Below are positions 38,045-48,979 of a stretch of DNA of 64,000 nt, piece after piece. The stretch comes from Pseudomonadota bacterium (lineage in GTDB: Bacteria; Desulfobacterota; Binatia; Binatales; Binataceae). The position numbers and the translations under genes are program-made. The stretch spans positions 124,001 to 188,000 of the forward strand of contig JAJPHI010000023.1 of assembly GCA_021325355.1 (NCBI GenBank), in the 5' to 3' direction. The number at the start of each line of letters is the position of its first letter. Positions within the stretch are counted from its first letter, which is position 1. The notes under the pieces are model-generated. The model searched no databases and was not told the DNA's origin. It saw nothing but the letters and a program-made list of their open reading frames with translations.

Positions 38045-38836
38045 GTGAAAGACGTCTTCAGCGTGGCAGGAAAGGCGACGATCGTGACCGGCGGCGGCAC
38101 CGGAATCGGGATCGCAATCGCGCGCGAGTTCGCGCTGCGCGAGGCGCCGGTGCTAATTGCCAGTCGCAACGCGGCTCATCTGGAGCCGGTGCGCGATGAA
38201 ATTCGCCAGCTCGGCGGGCGTTGCGAGATGTTCGTCGTGGACGTGCGGGAGGCGGCGAGATGCGACGAGATGGTGGCCGCCGCCGTGAAACATTTCGGGC
38301 GTCTCGACGTGATGATCAACAATCATGGCGGCAGTATCACGACGCCGAGCCTGAACCTGTCGCAAAACGGCTGGCGGGCGGTGGTCGCGATCAATCTCGA
38401 CGGCACCTTTTTCTGTTCGAAGGCGGCGGCGCGGCAGTTTATCGCGCAGGGCGGCGGCGGCTGCATCATCAACCTGTCGTCGACCTCGGGTGTGCATGGT
38501 TCGGCGACGATGCTGCCGTATGCGGCGTCGAAGGCGGGCATTATCAAGCTGACGGAGTCGCATGCGGCGGAATGGGGCCGCCATGGAATCCGGGTCAACT
38601 GTATCGCGCCGGGACCGGTCGATACGGCCAATGCCGCGGAGCGGATCTGGCCGAATGACGACGTGCGCAACATGATGCTGCGATCGCGCGCGCTGGGTCG
38701 TTTCGGCGTGGTCGAGGATATCGCCTGGCCGTGCATTTTTTTGGCGTCGGAGGCGGCGCGCTGGATGTCCGGGGCGACGATGGTAATCGACGGCGGCAAT
38801 ATCCGTCCGGCCGATATCGTGAGCCTGGGCCTCTGA
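38045..38836 (+). CDS. Short-chain dehydrogenase/reductase
   Basis: 263 residues from GTG 38045, with AGGGAG 7 nt upstream; GTG 38018 is less likely. Rossmann motif TGGGTGIG, NNHGG, catalytic Ser in INLSSTSG, Tyr and Lys in YAASKAG, and a PGPVDT stretch. It is a classical SDR that could reduce or oxidise a 3-hydroxyacyl or other alcohol with NAD(P). The acyl-CoA dehydrogenase and two MaoC genes downstream make a beta-oxidation-like role attractive but unproven. Confidence 0.88.
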   Translation: MKDVFSVAGKATIVTGGGTGIGIAIAREFALREAPVLIASRNAAHLEPVRDEIRQLGGRCEMFVVDVREAARCDEMVAAAVKHFGRLDVMINNHGGSITTPSLNLSQNGWRAVVAINLDGTFFCSKAAARQFIAQGGGGCIINLSSTSGVHGSATMLPYAASKAGIIKLTESHAAEWGRHGIRVNCIAPGPVDTANAAERIWPNDDVRNMMLRSRALGRFGVVEDIAWPCIFLASEAARWMSGATMVIDGGNIRPADIVSLGL

Positions 38837-38962
38837 GGCGTTGCGGCCGGCGCGACCGTCGCGGCGCTGCGCAGCGCGTCGAGCCGCTTGTGGAGCGGGC
38901 GGCGTGCGTGATATCCGAACATCCCAAAGCCGTCGCCGACGCGCCGCGGGAGGACTCAGAGC

Positions 38963-40093
38963 GTGGATTTCGGATTCAGCGAGGAGCAGGAGATGCTGCG
39001 CGCGAGCGCGCGCAATCTTCTCGAAAAGGAATGTCCGACCACCGTGGTCCGGCGCCTGATGGAAGACGAGCGCGGTTACGACGCCGCGCTCTGGCGGAAG
39101 ATGGCCGAGCTGGGCTGGACCGGCCTCGTGATTCCCGAAGAACTGGGCGGTAGTGGGCTGTCCTACGTCGATCTGGTTCTGGTGATGGAGGAGATGGGGC
39201 GGGTGGTGCTGCCCGCGCCGTTTATCTGGACGGTGATGGTCGCCGAAGCGCTGAAGCGGGCGGGCAGCGCGGCGCAGCAGCAGGCGCTCCTGCCGAAGAT
39301 CGCCGCGGGCGAGCTTATCGCGACGCTGGCGTGGCTCGAGCCGTCCGGCGGCTGGGATGCCGGATCGATCAAGATGGCGGCGCGGCCGGACGGCAGCGGC
39401 TTTACTCTTGACGGGGTGAAGCTGTTCGTCAACGACGCGCATCTGGCGGAGTGCCTCCTGGTGGCGGCGCGCAGCGGCGGCGTCGGTGAGGACGGCGTGA
39501 CGCTGTTCGCGATCGAAAAGACGCGGCCGGGAATCACCGTCACGCCGCTCAAGACCATGGACCAGACGCGCAAGCTCTCGGCGGTTAACTTCAGCGGCGT
39601 GCGGGTGAACGCCGCCGACGTCGTCGGTCAGGCTGGAGGCGGCTGGCAGGTGCTCGCGCCGGTGCTCGATCGCGGCAAGGTGATGCTCGCGGCGGAGATG
39701 ATCGGCGGCGCTCAGCGGGTGCTCGACATGACGGTCGAGTATGCGAAAGTGCGGGTGCAGTTCGGACGGCCGATCGGCAGTTTCCAGGCGATCCAGCACA
39801 AGTGCGCCAACATGATGGTGGATGTCGAAGGCGCCCGTTCGGCGATCTACTATGCGGCGTGGGCGGTGAGCAACGAGGTGCCGGAAGCGCCGGTGGCGGC
39901 CGCGGTGGCGAAGGCTGCGGCCTCGGACGCGTATCGGCGGGTCGCGGCCGAAGGTATCCAGTGTCACGGCGGGATCGGCTTCACCTGGGACCACGATTTA
40001 CATCTTTATTTCAAGCGGGCGAAGGCGTCGGAGTTCACCTTCGGCGACGCGACGTATAATCGGGAGCTGATCGCGCAGGGGATCAATCTGTGA
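38963..40093 (+). CDS. Acyl-CoA dehydrogenase
   Basis: 376 residues from GTG 38963 behind GGGAGGA. FGFSEEQEMLRASARNLLEKE opens the helical domain; GWTGLVIPEELGGSGL, the beta-domain segment LAWLEPSG, RVQFGRPIGSFQAIQHK and IQCHGGIGFTWDHDLHLYFKRAK are family hallmarks. It binds FAD and removes hydrogen from C2-C3 of acyl-CoA. The C-terminal pattern (GGIGFTWDHD) is that of the divergent sub-group often found in sterol or atypical acyl catabolism, where the catalytic base can be lost; I could not place the Glu with confidence. Confidence 0.88.
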   Translation: MDFGFSEEQEMLRASARNLLEKECPTTVVRRLMEDERGYDAALWRKMAELGWTGLVIPEELGGSGLSYVDLVLVMEEMGRVVLPAPFIWTVMVAEALKRAGSAAQQQALLPKIAAGELIATLAWLEPSGGWDAGSIKMAARPDGSGFTLDGVKLFVNDAHLAECLLVAARSGGVGEDGVTLFAIEKTRPGITVTPLKTMDQTRKLSAVNFSGVRVNAADVVGQAGGGWQVLAPVLDRGKVMLAAEMIGGAQRVLDMTVEYAKVRVQFGRPIGSFQAIQHKCANMMVDVEGARSAIYYAAWAVSNEVPEAPVAAAVAKAAASDAYRRVAAEGIQCHGGIGFTWDHDLHLYFKRAKASEFTFGDATYNRELIAQGINL

Positions 40094-40167
40094 TCGCGAG
40101 CGGATTGCGCAGCCGGCCGCGCAGGGGCGGGGCGCCCGCGGGTCGCGTTTCGGAAAGGGGCTAGCAG

Positions 40168-40629
40168 ATGGCGATTGACAAGAGTGTGGTCGGCAAGACC
40201 GGCAAGCCGTTCACGATGCCGATCGAATGGAGCAAGGTGCGCGAGTTTGCGCGCGCCATCCGCGATCCGAATCCGATCTGGTTCGAGCCGGAGCTGGCGA
40301 AGAAGGAGTGCGGCGGCATCCCGGTGCCGCCGACGTTTCTGCAGGTCGCGGCGTTCTGGCAGGACGGCGGGGCGATTCCAATGGCGGGCGGCTTCGATAT
40401 GCGGCGGATCCTGCACGGCGAACAGGAATTCGAACTGTACCGGCCGATCCTGGTGGGCGACGTGCTGACCGGCGTCGCGCGCATCGCCGACGTCTACGAG
40501 CGCGAGGGCGGACGCGGCGGCAAGATGACCTTCATGGTCACGGAAATCGAGTACACCAATCAAAAAGGCGAGAAAGTGGCGGTGGCGCGCTCGACCCTGA
40601 TCGAAACCGGGCAAGCCGTCAGCGGTTGA
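40168..40629 (+). CDS. MaoC-like hydratase subunit, N-terminal type (HadA/HadC-like)
   Basis: 153 residues. FARAIRDPNPIWFEPELAKK and GIPVPPTFLQVAAFWQ fit the MaoC_dehydrat_N hot-dog domain; HGEQEFELYRPILVGDVLTGVARIADVYERE is its central helix-strand region. In HadAB-type dehydratases this half binds the acyl chain and the partner half carries the catalytic residues. The partner follows 71 bp later. Preceded by GGAAAGGGG as ribosome site. Confidence 0.85.
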   Translation: MAIDKSVVGKTGKPFTMPIEWSKVREFARAIRDPNPIWFEPELAKKECGGIPVPPTFLQVAAFWQDGGAIPMAGGFDMRRILHGEQEFELYRPILVGDVLTGVARIADVYEREGGRGGKMTFMVTEIEYTNQKGEKVAVARSTLIETGQAVSG

Positions 40630-40700
40630 GCGGGTTCATCGGGATTGGTGATCCGGGCGGATATCGCACCAGTTGCATCGACAACCATCGAGGGATGGCC

Positions 40701-41123
40701 ATGGGATTAAAGCTCAATTACGAGACGACCAAAGTCGGCGACGCGCTGCCGACGATCACGATTGAAAATGTGGCGCGGCCCGATTTCGTGCGCTACGCCG
40801 GCGCCTCGGGCGACTTCGTACCGCTGCACTACGATCAGACTTTTGTCGAGGCGGCGGGTATCCCGACGGTTTTTGCGCAGGGCATGTGGACGGCGGGATG
40901 TCTCGGGCGGTGCCTGACCGACTATGCTGGTCCGGGGAATGTGCGCCGTTATCGCGTGCGCTTCTCGCGCCAGGTCTGGCCCGGCGACACGCTGACCTGT
41001 CGCGGCAAGGTCACCGGCAAAAGTATCAAGGATGGCGACAAGCTGGTCGAGGGCGAGGTCGAAGTGATCAATCAGAAAGGGGAAGCGACGGTCAAGGGCA
41101 ACTTCGTCGTGCTCGCCGGCTAG
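40701..41123 (+). CDS. MaoC-like hydratase subunit, catalytic (HadB-like)
   Basis: 140 residues from ATG 40701 with GAGGG 6 nt upstream; ATG 40695 adds two residues. The hydratase-2 catalytic motif is present: YAGASGDFVPLHYDQTFV carries the Asp and His, followed by GIPTVFAQGMWTAGCLGR. With the preceding gene it should form a heterodimer that hydrates trans-2-enoyl-CoA or dehydrates 3-hydroxyacyl-CoA. It completes an acyl-CoA dehydrogenase plus hydratase pair. Confidence 0.87.
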   Translation: MGLKLNYETTKVGDALPTITIENVARPDFVRYAGASGDFVPLHYDQTFVEAAGIPTVFAQGMWTAGCLGRCLTDYAGPGNVRRYRVRFSRQVWPGDTLTCRGKVTGKSIKDGDKLVEGEVEVINQKGEATVKGNFVVLAG

Positions 41124-41223
41124 ACCGCGCAAGGCGCGCCACCTCAACTGACCTGGTTCCCGCGGGATCGAGCTGCCGGCGGGCGGCTGGGTTTTCGCAT
41201 GATCGGGAACTAGTCTGATAGCG

Positions 41224-42669
41224 ATGGCTGAACCGCGTTATATCATTGTTCATGGACACTTCTACCAGCCGCCGCGGCAGAGTCCGTGGACGGGGTTGAT
41301 CGCGGCGGAGCCGAGTGCGGCGCCGTTTCCGAACTGGAACGAACGGATTCTCAGCGAATGTTACAACGCCAACGCCCACGCCCATATCATGGAGGGGCGC
41401 GTCGCGTATATCCGCAATAATTACGAAAGTCTCAATTTTGACTTCGGGCCGACGCTGCACGCCTGGCTGGAAAGCCATGGTCGGGCGGCCGACCGCGCGA
41501 TCAAGCGCGCCGACAAGGCGAGCGGGGAACGCCTTGGGGGACACGGCAATGCGATCGCGCAGGGCTACAATCATTCGATCCTGCCGCTGCTCGACGACGA
41601 GGCTCGCGAGGTGCAGATCGCCTGGGCGATCGCGGATTTCAGGTATCGCTTCGGCCGCGATCCGGAAGGCTTCTGGCTGCCGGAGTGCGCGGTCGATGAG
41701 CCGACGCTGGCGGCGGTTGCGCGCCGCGGCTTGAAATTCGTCATCGTCGGCGCCGACCAGGGACATTTCAGCAGCGAGGGGCGCGAAGCCGGCCCTTTTG
41801 TGTGGCAGGGCGAGGGGCTCAGCCTGGCGATCTTCAGGTTTGATCGCGCGCTGGCGGGGGCGGTGGCCTTCAGCGATCTGCTGAGCGACGGCGAACGCTT
41901 CGCCGCGGCGCTCGCCGAGGCGGCGCTCGCGCTGGCGCCCGGCGCCGCGCTGCTGGTCGCGACGGACGGCGAGACGTTCGGCCATCATAAGCGCGCCGGC
42001 GCTGCGGAGTTGGCGCGGGCGCTGTTTCTGCTCGAACCACGGGACGACGTCGTCGTGACGAACTGTGCGGCGTACCTGGCGGCGCATCCGGCAAGCGGCG
42101 TCTATCGTGTCGATCGGCCCTCGTCATGGAGCTGTCCGCATGGTCTCGAGCGCTGGCGCGCCGATTGCGGATGTCGCGGCGACGAACGCACCCGTCAGGA
42201 ATGGCGCGCGCCGCTGCGCGCGGCAATGGAGTTCGTGCTCCATCATGCGGAGGCGGTCTACGAGCGGTTCGCAGCGGGGCTCTGCGCGGAGCCGCGCCGC
42301 GCGCTGCTCGAGGCGGCCACGCTCTTTGCCGATGCGAGTCCGGCGGTGGTCGAGGAGTTCGCGCGGCGGCACAAGATCCGGGACGAGACGGCGACGGGTC
42401 AGCTTCTGCGGCTGTTCGAGATGATGCGCGCGGCGCACGCCTCGTTGACGAGCTGCGCGTGGTTCTTCGACGATTTCGCGGGTCTCGAAGGGCGAATCGC
42501 GCTGCGCTGGGCGGCGCGGGCGGTCGAGCTTGCCGCCGAGGTGGCGCCCTCGGTCGACGGCGAGCTGGTCCAGCGGCTCCGCGAGATCCACTCGAATCGG
42601 CGCGAGAGCGGTGACGCCGCGACGCTTTACTTAAGTATCAAGACGCGCGAGGCACGCGGGAGAGTGTGA
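41224..42669 (+). CDS. Glycoside hydrolase family 57 protein (DUF3536 type)
   Basis: 481 residues. [16 protein letters not shown] at the N-terminus is the first GH57 region; [31 protein letters not shown] (with a likely catalytic Glu) and [15 protein letters not shown] (with a likely acid Asp) are the other conserved blocks; [19 protein letters not shown] marks the DUF3536 group. Members are alpha-glucan-active enzymes such as branching enzyme or 4-alpha-glucanotransferase; the exact reaction is unclear. It lies one base before acs, a tight arrangement without an obvious shared pathway. Confidence 0.82.
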   Translation: MAEPRYIIVHGHFYQPPRQSPWTGLIAAEPSAAPFPNWNERILSECYNANAHAHIMEGRVAYIRNNYESLNFDFGPTLHAWLESHGRAADRAIKRADKASGERLGGHGNAIAQGYNHSILPLLDDEAREVQIAWAIADFRYRFGRDPEGFWLPECAVDEPTLAAVARRGLKFVIVGADQGHFSSEGREAGPFVWQGEGLSLAIFRFDRALAGAVAFSDLLSDGERFAAALAEAALALAPGAALLVATDGETFGHHKRAGAAELARALFLLEPRDDVVVTNCAAYLAAHPASGVYRVDRPSSWSCPHGLERWRADCGCRGDERTRQEWRAPLRAAMEFVLHHAEAVYERFAAGLCAEPRRALLEAATLFADASPAVVEEFARRHKIRDETATGQLLRLFEMMRAAHASLTSCAWFFDDFAGLEGRIALRWAARAVELAAEVAPSVDGELVQRLREIHSNRRESGDAATLYLSIKTREARGRV

Positions 42670-42670
42670 C

Positions 42671-44629
<1,959 letters not shown>

Positions 44630-44696
44630 GCCATCGGCGCAGGGCGCGCGCCGGCGGAGGACGAAGGGCAGCGAAGATCAGGTCGGAGAGCGGATC

Positions 44697-45554
44697 ATGA
44701 ATCGATGGGAAATCGGCCGCGTCAGAATCACCCGCGTTGTCGAGATGGAGACCGTCTCGAAAGGGACTTTCGTGCTGCCCGACGCGACGCTCGAAAATAT
44801 CCAGCGCGAGGCGTGGCTGCAGCCCTGCTTTGCCGAACCGAGCGGGCGGGTGCGGATGAGTATCCACGCGCTGGTGCTCGAATCGGAAGGGCGGCGGATC
44901 GTGGTCGACACCTGTCTCGGCAACGACAAACCGCGCATGAATCCGCCGTGGAACATGCTGCAGACCGCGTTCCTGCGCGATCTGGAGCAGGCCGGGTTCC
45001 CGCGCGATTCGATCACCCACGTGCTCTGTACCCATCTGCACGTCGATCACGTCGGCTGGAATACGATGCTGGTCGAGGGACGCTGGGTGCCGACGTTCGC
45101 GCGGGCGCGTTACCTGATCGGGCGCAAGGAATGGGCGCACTGGTCGCAGGCGACCGACAAGTTCACCAAGGATCCGATTGACGATTCGGTGCGTCCGGTG
45201 GTTGACGCGGGTTTGGCCGACCTGGTCGAGGACACCCATCGCCTGACTTCCGAAGTGTGGCTCGAACCGACGCCGGGTCACACGCCCGGACACTTCAGCG
45301 TGCGGATTGCCTCGCAGGGTCAGGACGCGGTTATCACCGGCGATCTGATGCATCATCCGGTACAGTGCGCGCATCCGGAGTGGAACTGCGGTTTCGATTC
45401 CTTTCCGGACGAGGCGCGGGCGACGCGACGCGCGTTTCTGGAGCGCTACGGCGACCGCCCGGTGCTGGTGTTCGGGACGCATTTTGCGACGCCCAGCGTC
45501 GGCCATATCGTGACGCATGCGGGCGGTTACCGCTTTCGCGCTTTCGAGGGTTAA
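44697..45554 (+). CDS. Metallo-beta-lactamase-fold hydrolase
   Basis: 285 residues from ATG 44697 (GGAGAG 8 nt upstream). HLHVDHVGW at about 115 is the HxHxDH zinc motif, PTPGHTPGHFS gives the third His, TGDLMHHP the bridging Asp, and GTHFATPSVGHI the last His. No signal peptide. The family includes lactonases and thioester or phosphate-ester hydrolases, so an N-acyl lactone or thioester substrate is possible but not shown. It ends 3 bp before mobA on the other strand. Confidence 0.85.
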   Translation: MNRWEIGRVRITRVVEMETVSKGTFVLPDATLENIQREAWLQPCFAEPSGRVRMSIHALVLESEGRRIVVDTCLGNDKPRMNPPWNMLQTAFLRDLEQAGFPRDSITHVLCTHLHVDHVGWNTMLVEGRWVPTFARARYLIGRKEWAHWSQATDKFTKDPIDDSVRPVVDAGLADLVEDTHRLTSEVWLEPTPGHTPGHFSVRIASQGQDAVITGDLMHHPVQCAHPEWNCGFDSFPDEARATRRAFLERYGDRPVLVFGTHFATPSVGHIVTHAGGYRFRAFEG

Positions 45555-45557
45555 GAG

Positions 45558-46205
45558 TCAGGGCTGACCAGCGATCTGCAGAGCGCGGGCGTAGTCGGCG
45601 GGCGTGTTGATGTTAACGAAGCTCGGCAGGTCCGGCTCGATTTGGCGCATCTCGGTTTCCGGCAGCCATCGGGTGGCGAGCCGCGCGACGATCACGGTGA
45701 GCCGCGCTTCCTGGGCGGCTGCGGTCTCCAGTCTGCCGAGCGCCTTGCGCGCATAGGCGGCGCATAGCGGTTGGCGTTGTCGGTCGACGATCGGGACCGC
45801 GGCGTCATGGTCGCCGAGGGCGTCGACGATGGCGCGCGCCGTCGCGGCGCGGAGCAGCGGAAGATCGCACGAGCAGGCGAAAACCGCTTCGTGGCGGCTT
45901 CGGCGGAGGCCGGCTATCAGCGCTGGCAACGGACCGGGGAAGGGCAGGGTATCGCGCACCACAACGACGCGCGACGGAGATTTGGCCAGCGCCGCGTCGA
46001 GGCTATAGGGCTCAACCGCGGCAGGCGCCGCGACGATAATCACTTCATCGAAGGCGTCGGCGAGTTCATCGACGATACGTTCGAGCACCGTGGTTTTGCC
46101 GAACGGCAGCGTGGCCTTGGGCTGACCCATGCGGCGGCTTTGGCCGCCCGCCAGGATAATTGCGCCAGCGCGAGGGGTTGCCACGGTCCTCGTTGCCAAG
46201 GTCAT
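45558..46205 (-). CDS. mobA: Molybdenum cofactor guanylyltransferase
   Basis: 215 residues from ATG 46205; longer starts overlap the transporter leader. ILAGGQSRRMGQPKATLPFG is the nucleotidyltransferase signature, CSCDLPLL carries the metal Asp, and VNINTPADYARA the C-terminal strand. MobA attaches GMP to molybdopterin; some members attach CMP (MocA), which the motif does not settle. No molybdoenzyme gene is in the window. Confidence 0.85.
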   Translation of the reverse strand: MTLATRTVATPRAGAIILAGGQSRRMGQPKATLPFGKTTVLERIVDELADAFDEVIIVAAPAAVEPYSLDAALAKSPSRVVVVRDTLPFPGPLPALIAGLRRSRHEAVFACSCDLPLLRAATARAIVDALGDHDAAVPIVDRQRQPLCAAYARKALGRLETAAAQEARLTVIVARLATRWLPETEMRQIEPDLPSFVNINTPADYARALQIAGQP

Positions 46206-46342
46206 CGCTGTTAGTTTGTGCCTTGCTGTTTGCGGCGCAGGATGATACGCAAGTTTGCTTGCCTCAGGGGGCAGGTCGCCGTCGTCGGGGGGAACCAGAC
46301 GCGGCCGCTCCACTGGGGCCTGAGCCGACGGAGCATCGATGC

Positions 46343-48763
46343 ATGGCCGGTGATGGCAAAAAATCGTTGAGCCTGGGACGGATCATTCTGCGTTATCGCC
46401 TGTCGCTGGGGCTCATCCTGATCGCGATAACGATCTTCATGTTGTACTGGGCGGTCAACGTGCAGATCGCCACCAAGTTCGAGAATTTCTTTCCGAGCAA
46501 TCACGAGAATACCCTGCTCTATCGCAAGTATTCGTATCGTTACGGCGGCGCGCAAACGTTGGTGATGCTGCTGCGGGTGAAGCACGGCGATATCTACAAT
46601 TATTCGACGCTGGGCAAGATTCGCGATCTGCAGAACGAAATGAACCGACTGCCGGGCGTCGATCACAACGAGATCTTCTCCCTCGCGTCGTACCGGGTGT
46701 CGTTCGCCCGGGCGGAGCCGGGCGCGATTATTACCACCAACTTCATGTACCCGACGATTCCGAATACGCAGGCGCAGCTCGACGAACTGCGCCGGCTGAT
46801 CCGCGCCCATCGCGAGGCCGTGGCCGGGGTGGTGACGCCGGATGACAAGGGCGCGGTGATTCGCGCCAGCTTCAACGAGGAAGGGCTCGACTACGACAAG
46901 CTCTTCCACGATATCAATAACCTCGTCGCCCGCTATTCCGATTCGAACACCGAGATCTATGTCGCCGGCCAGCCGGTAATCTCGGGATGGGGCTACTACT
47001 ATCTGCCGCGGATCACCGCGATCTTTGTCATCTCGATCGTCTCGATGCTTACGCTGCTGTACCTGAGTCTCGGCCAGCGCAGCAGTTGGTGGGCGCCGAT
47101 CCTGACCGGGTCTTTTTCGGCGATCTGGGGCCTCGGGTTCGTGAGCCTGATGGGCTACAACTTCGATCCGGTGATGCTGGTGATTCCGTTCATCCTCACC
47201 GCGCGCGACCTGAGTCATGGTATCCAGTGGCAGGGGCGCTACTACGACGAGCTCGATCGCCTCGACGACAAGCTGCTCGCCTGCGTGGCGACGACCGACG
47301 AGATGCTGCCGCCGGGGCTGCTGTCAATTCTGGCGGATATCGCGGGGATCATCTTTATCGCCCTGGGCGGGATTCCGGTGCTGAAGCAGATCGGGCTCGG
47401 CGGGGCGGTGTGGCTGGCGTCGAGTCTCACTATGGTCTTCGTGTTTCAGCCGATCTTCATGAGCTATCTGCCGCGTCCGCGGATCCGGGACAACTGGCTG
47501 AGCCGGCTGAAGCGCAGTCGCGGGGATAATGCGTTAAGCCGCTTTATTCATGCGATCACGCGGATTCCGGTGACGCCGGGGCCGCTGCGCGCGGGCCTGC
47601 TGGCGTTTGGCGCGCTCTTCATCGCGTGGGGAATCGGTTCGGGGCTGCGCGCGCGAATCGGCTACGACGCCCCCGGCACGCCGCTCTACCGTCCGGACTC
47701 GAAGGTGAATCAGGATATGGCCGAGATCGGCAAGTTTCTGCCGATGGACGAGGGCTGGATCGTGCTCGATACGCCGGATTATCCCGATCCGCAGTCGAGC
47801 CTCGGCCCGAACGTGTTGCGGATGACCAACGATCTCGGTCCGTATCTGCTGGCGAAGGGTGACGTGGCGGGGGTGATAGGTTTCGACGGCGTGGCGATAG
47901 CGCCGCTCAACCAGATGTTCCACAACGGCTTTCCCAAGTTCCGCAAGGTGCCCGACGGCACCGAACTCGGCGGGAATCTCTGGTACATGTTCCTCGGCGG
48001 CACCGCGCCGGGAGAAATCGAGCGCTTCTTCGCCTACTCGCCGCACATGACCAATTCCTGTATCCGCGTGCTGCTGCCCGATCATACCTACGATCGGCTG
48101 AACCGCCTGCGCGCCGATCTCGATACTTTTGTGGCCGAACGGGTCAGACCGGATCCCAAGCTGAGCAAGGTCCGCGTGCACTATCTCGGCGGCGAAGCGG
48201 GTCTCTTCGCTGCGGCTAACGACGTGCTGAAGAAACTCGACCTGATCAATATCACCTTCGTCCTCGCGGTGATCTATCTCTGCTGCGCCTTCACCTTCCG
48301 CTCGCCGGTTGCCGGTCTGCTCTTTATCGTCTCGTGCGTGATGGCGAATTTCGGCGCGTTCGTGTACATGAACGCGCGCGATATCGGACTGACGATCGAC
48401 ACGATCCCGGTGATTTCGCTGGGAATCGGCCTCGGCGTTGACTACGGAATCTATACGGTCGCGCGTATCCGCGACGAGGTGATGCACGGGTCGTCGATCG
48501 ATGAGGCGGTGGTGACGGCGCTGCGCACGACCGGCGCGGCGGTGTTCAGCACGTTCGCGGTGATGGTCGGGGGTATCGTGCCGTGGACCTTCTCGCCGCT
48601 GCTGTTTCACAACGAGATGAGCGTGTTGCTGATCTTCCTGATGGGCACCAACATGATCGCGGGGGTGCTGATTCTGCCGGCCTATATCGCCTGGCGGCGG
48701 CCTCGCTTTATCGCGCGCTACGCCGCGAAGTCGACGATGCAGGTGGCGGCCGCCGGCGCGTAG
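46343..48763 (+). CDS. RND/MMPL-family transporter
   Basis: 806 residues from ATG 46343 (GGAG 9 nt upstream); the open frame upstream overlaps mobA and is not coding. Two repeats, each with one helix, a large periplasmic loop and about five helices: SLGLILIAITIFMLYWAVN, PRITAIFVISIVSMLTLLYL, LDLINITFVLAVIYLCC and GIGLGVDYGIYTVARIRDE (the helix with the proton-relay Asp). Close in layout to HpnN-type and other lipid exporters that lack a matching adaptor. Substrate unknown; lipid export is a guess. No other efflux gene is on its strand. Confidence 0.85.
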   Translation: MAGDGKKSLSLGRIILRYRLSLGLILIAITIFMLYWAVNVQIATKFENFFPSNHENTLLYRKYSYRYGGAQTLVMLLRVKHGDIYNYSTLGKIRDLQNEMNRLPGVDHNEIFSLASYRVSFARAEPGAIITTNFMYPTIPNTQAQLDELRRLIRAHREAVAGVVTPDDKGAVIRASFNEEGLDYDKLFHDINNLVARYSDSNTEIYVAGQPVISGWGYYYLPRITAIFVISIVSMLTLLYLSLGQRSSWWAPILTGSFSAIWGLGFVSLMGYNFDPVMLVIPFILTARDLSHGIQWQGRYYDELDRLDDKLLACVATTDEMLPPGLLSILADIAGIIFIALGGIPVLKQIGLGGAVWLASSLTMVFVFQPIFMSYLPRPRIRDNWLSRLKRSRGDNALSRFIHAITRIPVTPGPLRAGLLAFGALFIAWGIGSGLRARIGYDAPGTPLYRPDSKVNQDMAEIGKFLPMDEGWIVLDTPDYPDPQSSLGPNVLRMTNDLGPYLLAKGDVAGVIGFDGVAIAPLNQMFHNGFPKFRKVPDGTELGGNLWYMFLGGTAPGEIERFFAYSPHMTNSCIRVLLPDHTYDRLNRLRADLDTFVAERVRPDPKLSKVRVHYLGGEAGLFAAANDVLKKLDLINITFVLAVIYLCCAFTFRSPVAGLLFIVSCVMANFGAFVYMNARDIGLTIDTIPVISLGIGLGVDYGIYTVARIRDEVMHGSSIDEAVVTALRTTGAAVFSTFAVMVGGIVPWTFSPLLFHNEMSVLLIFLMGTNMIAGVLILPAYIAWRRPRFIARYAAKSTMQVAAAGA

Positions 48764-48793
48764 CGTCGGCGCCGGAGGTTGCGGTGCCAAGCC

Positions 48794-48840
48794 GGTTGGC
48801 GGGGCGCGGCGCGCGAACCGCGCGCCGCGCCCCGCCAACC
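48794..48840. repeat. Perfect 22-bp inverted repeat, first of three
   Basis: Arms 48794-48815 and 48819-48840 are exact complements around an AAC loop and are 20 of 22 G or C. It lies 30 bp past the RND transporter stop, between convergent genes. There is no T-tract on either side. Confidence 0.75.
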
Positions 48841-48882
48841 AAGGATTACGGCCGTGAGCGGGAGGCCGCGGGCCGACCAGGG

Positions 48883-48927
48883 CCGCAGGACCGGCGGGCA
48901 AGCGTCGCTTGCCCGCCGGTCCTGCGG
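48883..48927. repeat. Perfect 22-bp inverted repeat, second of three
   Basis: Arms 48883-48904 and 48906-48927 are exact complements with a single central T, so an RNA hairpin would open to a loop such as CGTCG. Unrelated in sequence to the first palindrome. Confidence 0.75.
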
Positions 48928-48931
48928 CGAG

Positions 48932-48974
48932 CGCGGGCGAGCGCCCGCGACGGAGTCGCGGGCGCTCGCCCGCG
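48932..48974. repeat. Perfect 20-bp inverted repeat, third of three
   Basis: Arms 48932-48951 and 48955-48974 are exact complements around GGA. It ends 5 bp before the stop of the hlyD-type gene on the opposite strand, so the three palindromes fill the whole convergent gap. Confidence 0.75.
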
Positions 48975-48979
48975 GCGCC

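Noticed and set aside
46160-46342. N-terminal extension of the RND transporter
   Set aside because: It overlaps mobA on the other strand, is not hydrophobic in a signal-like way, and the ATG at 46343 has a ribosome site.
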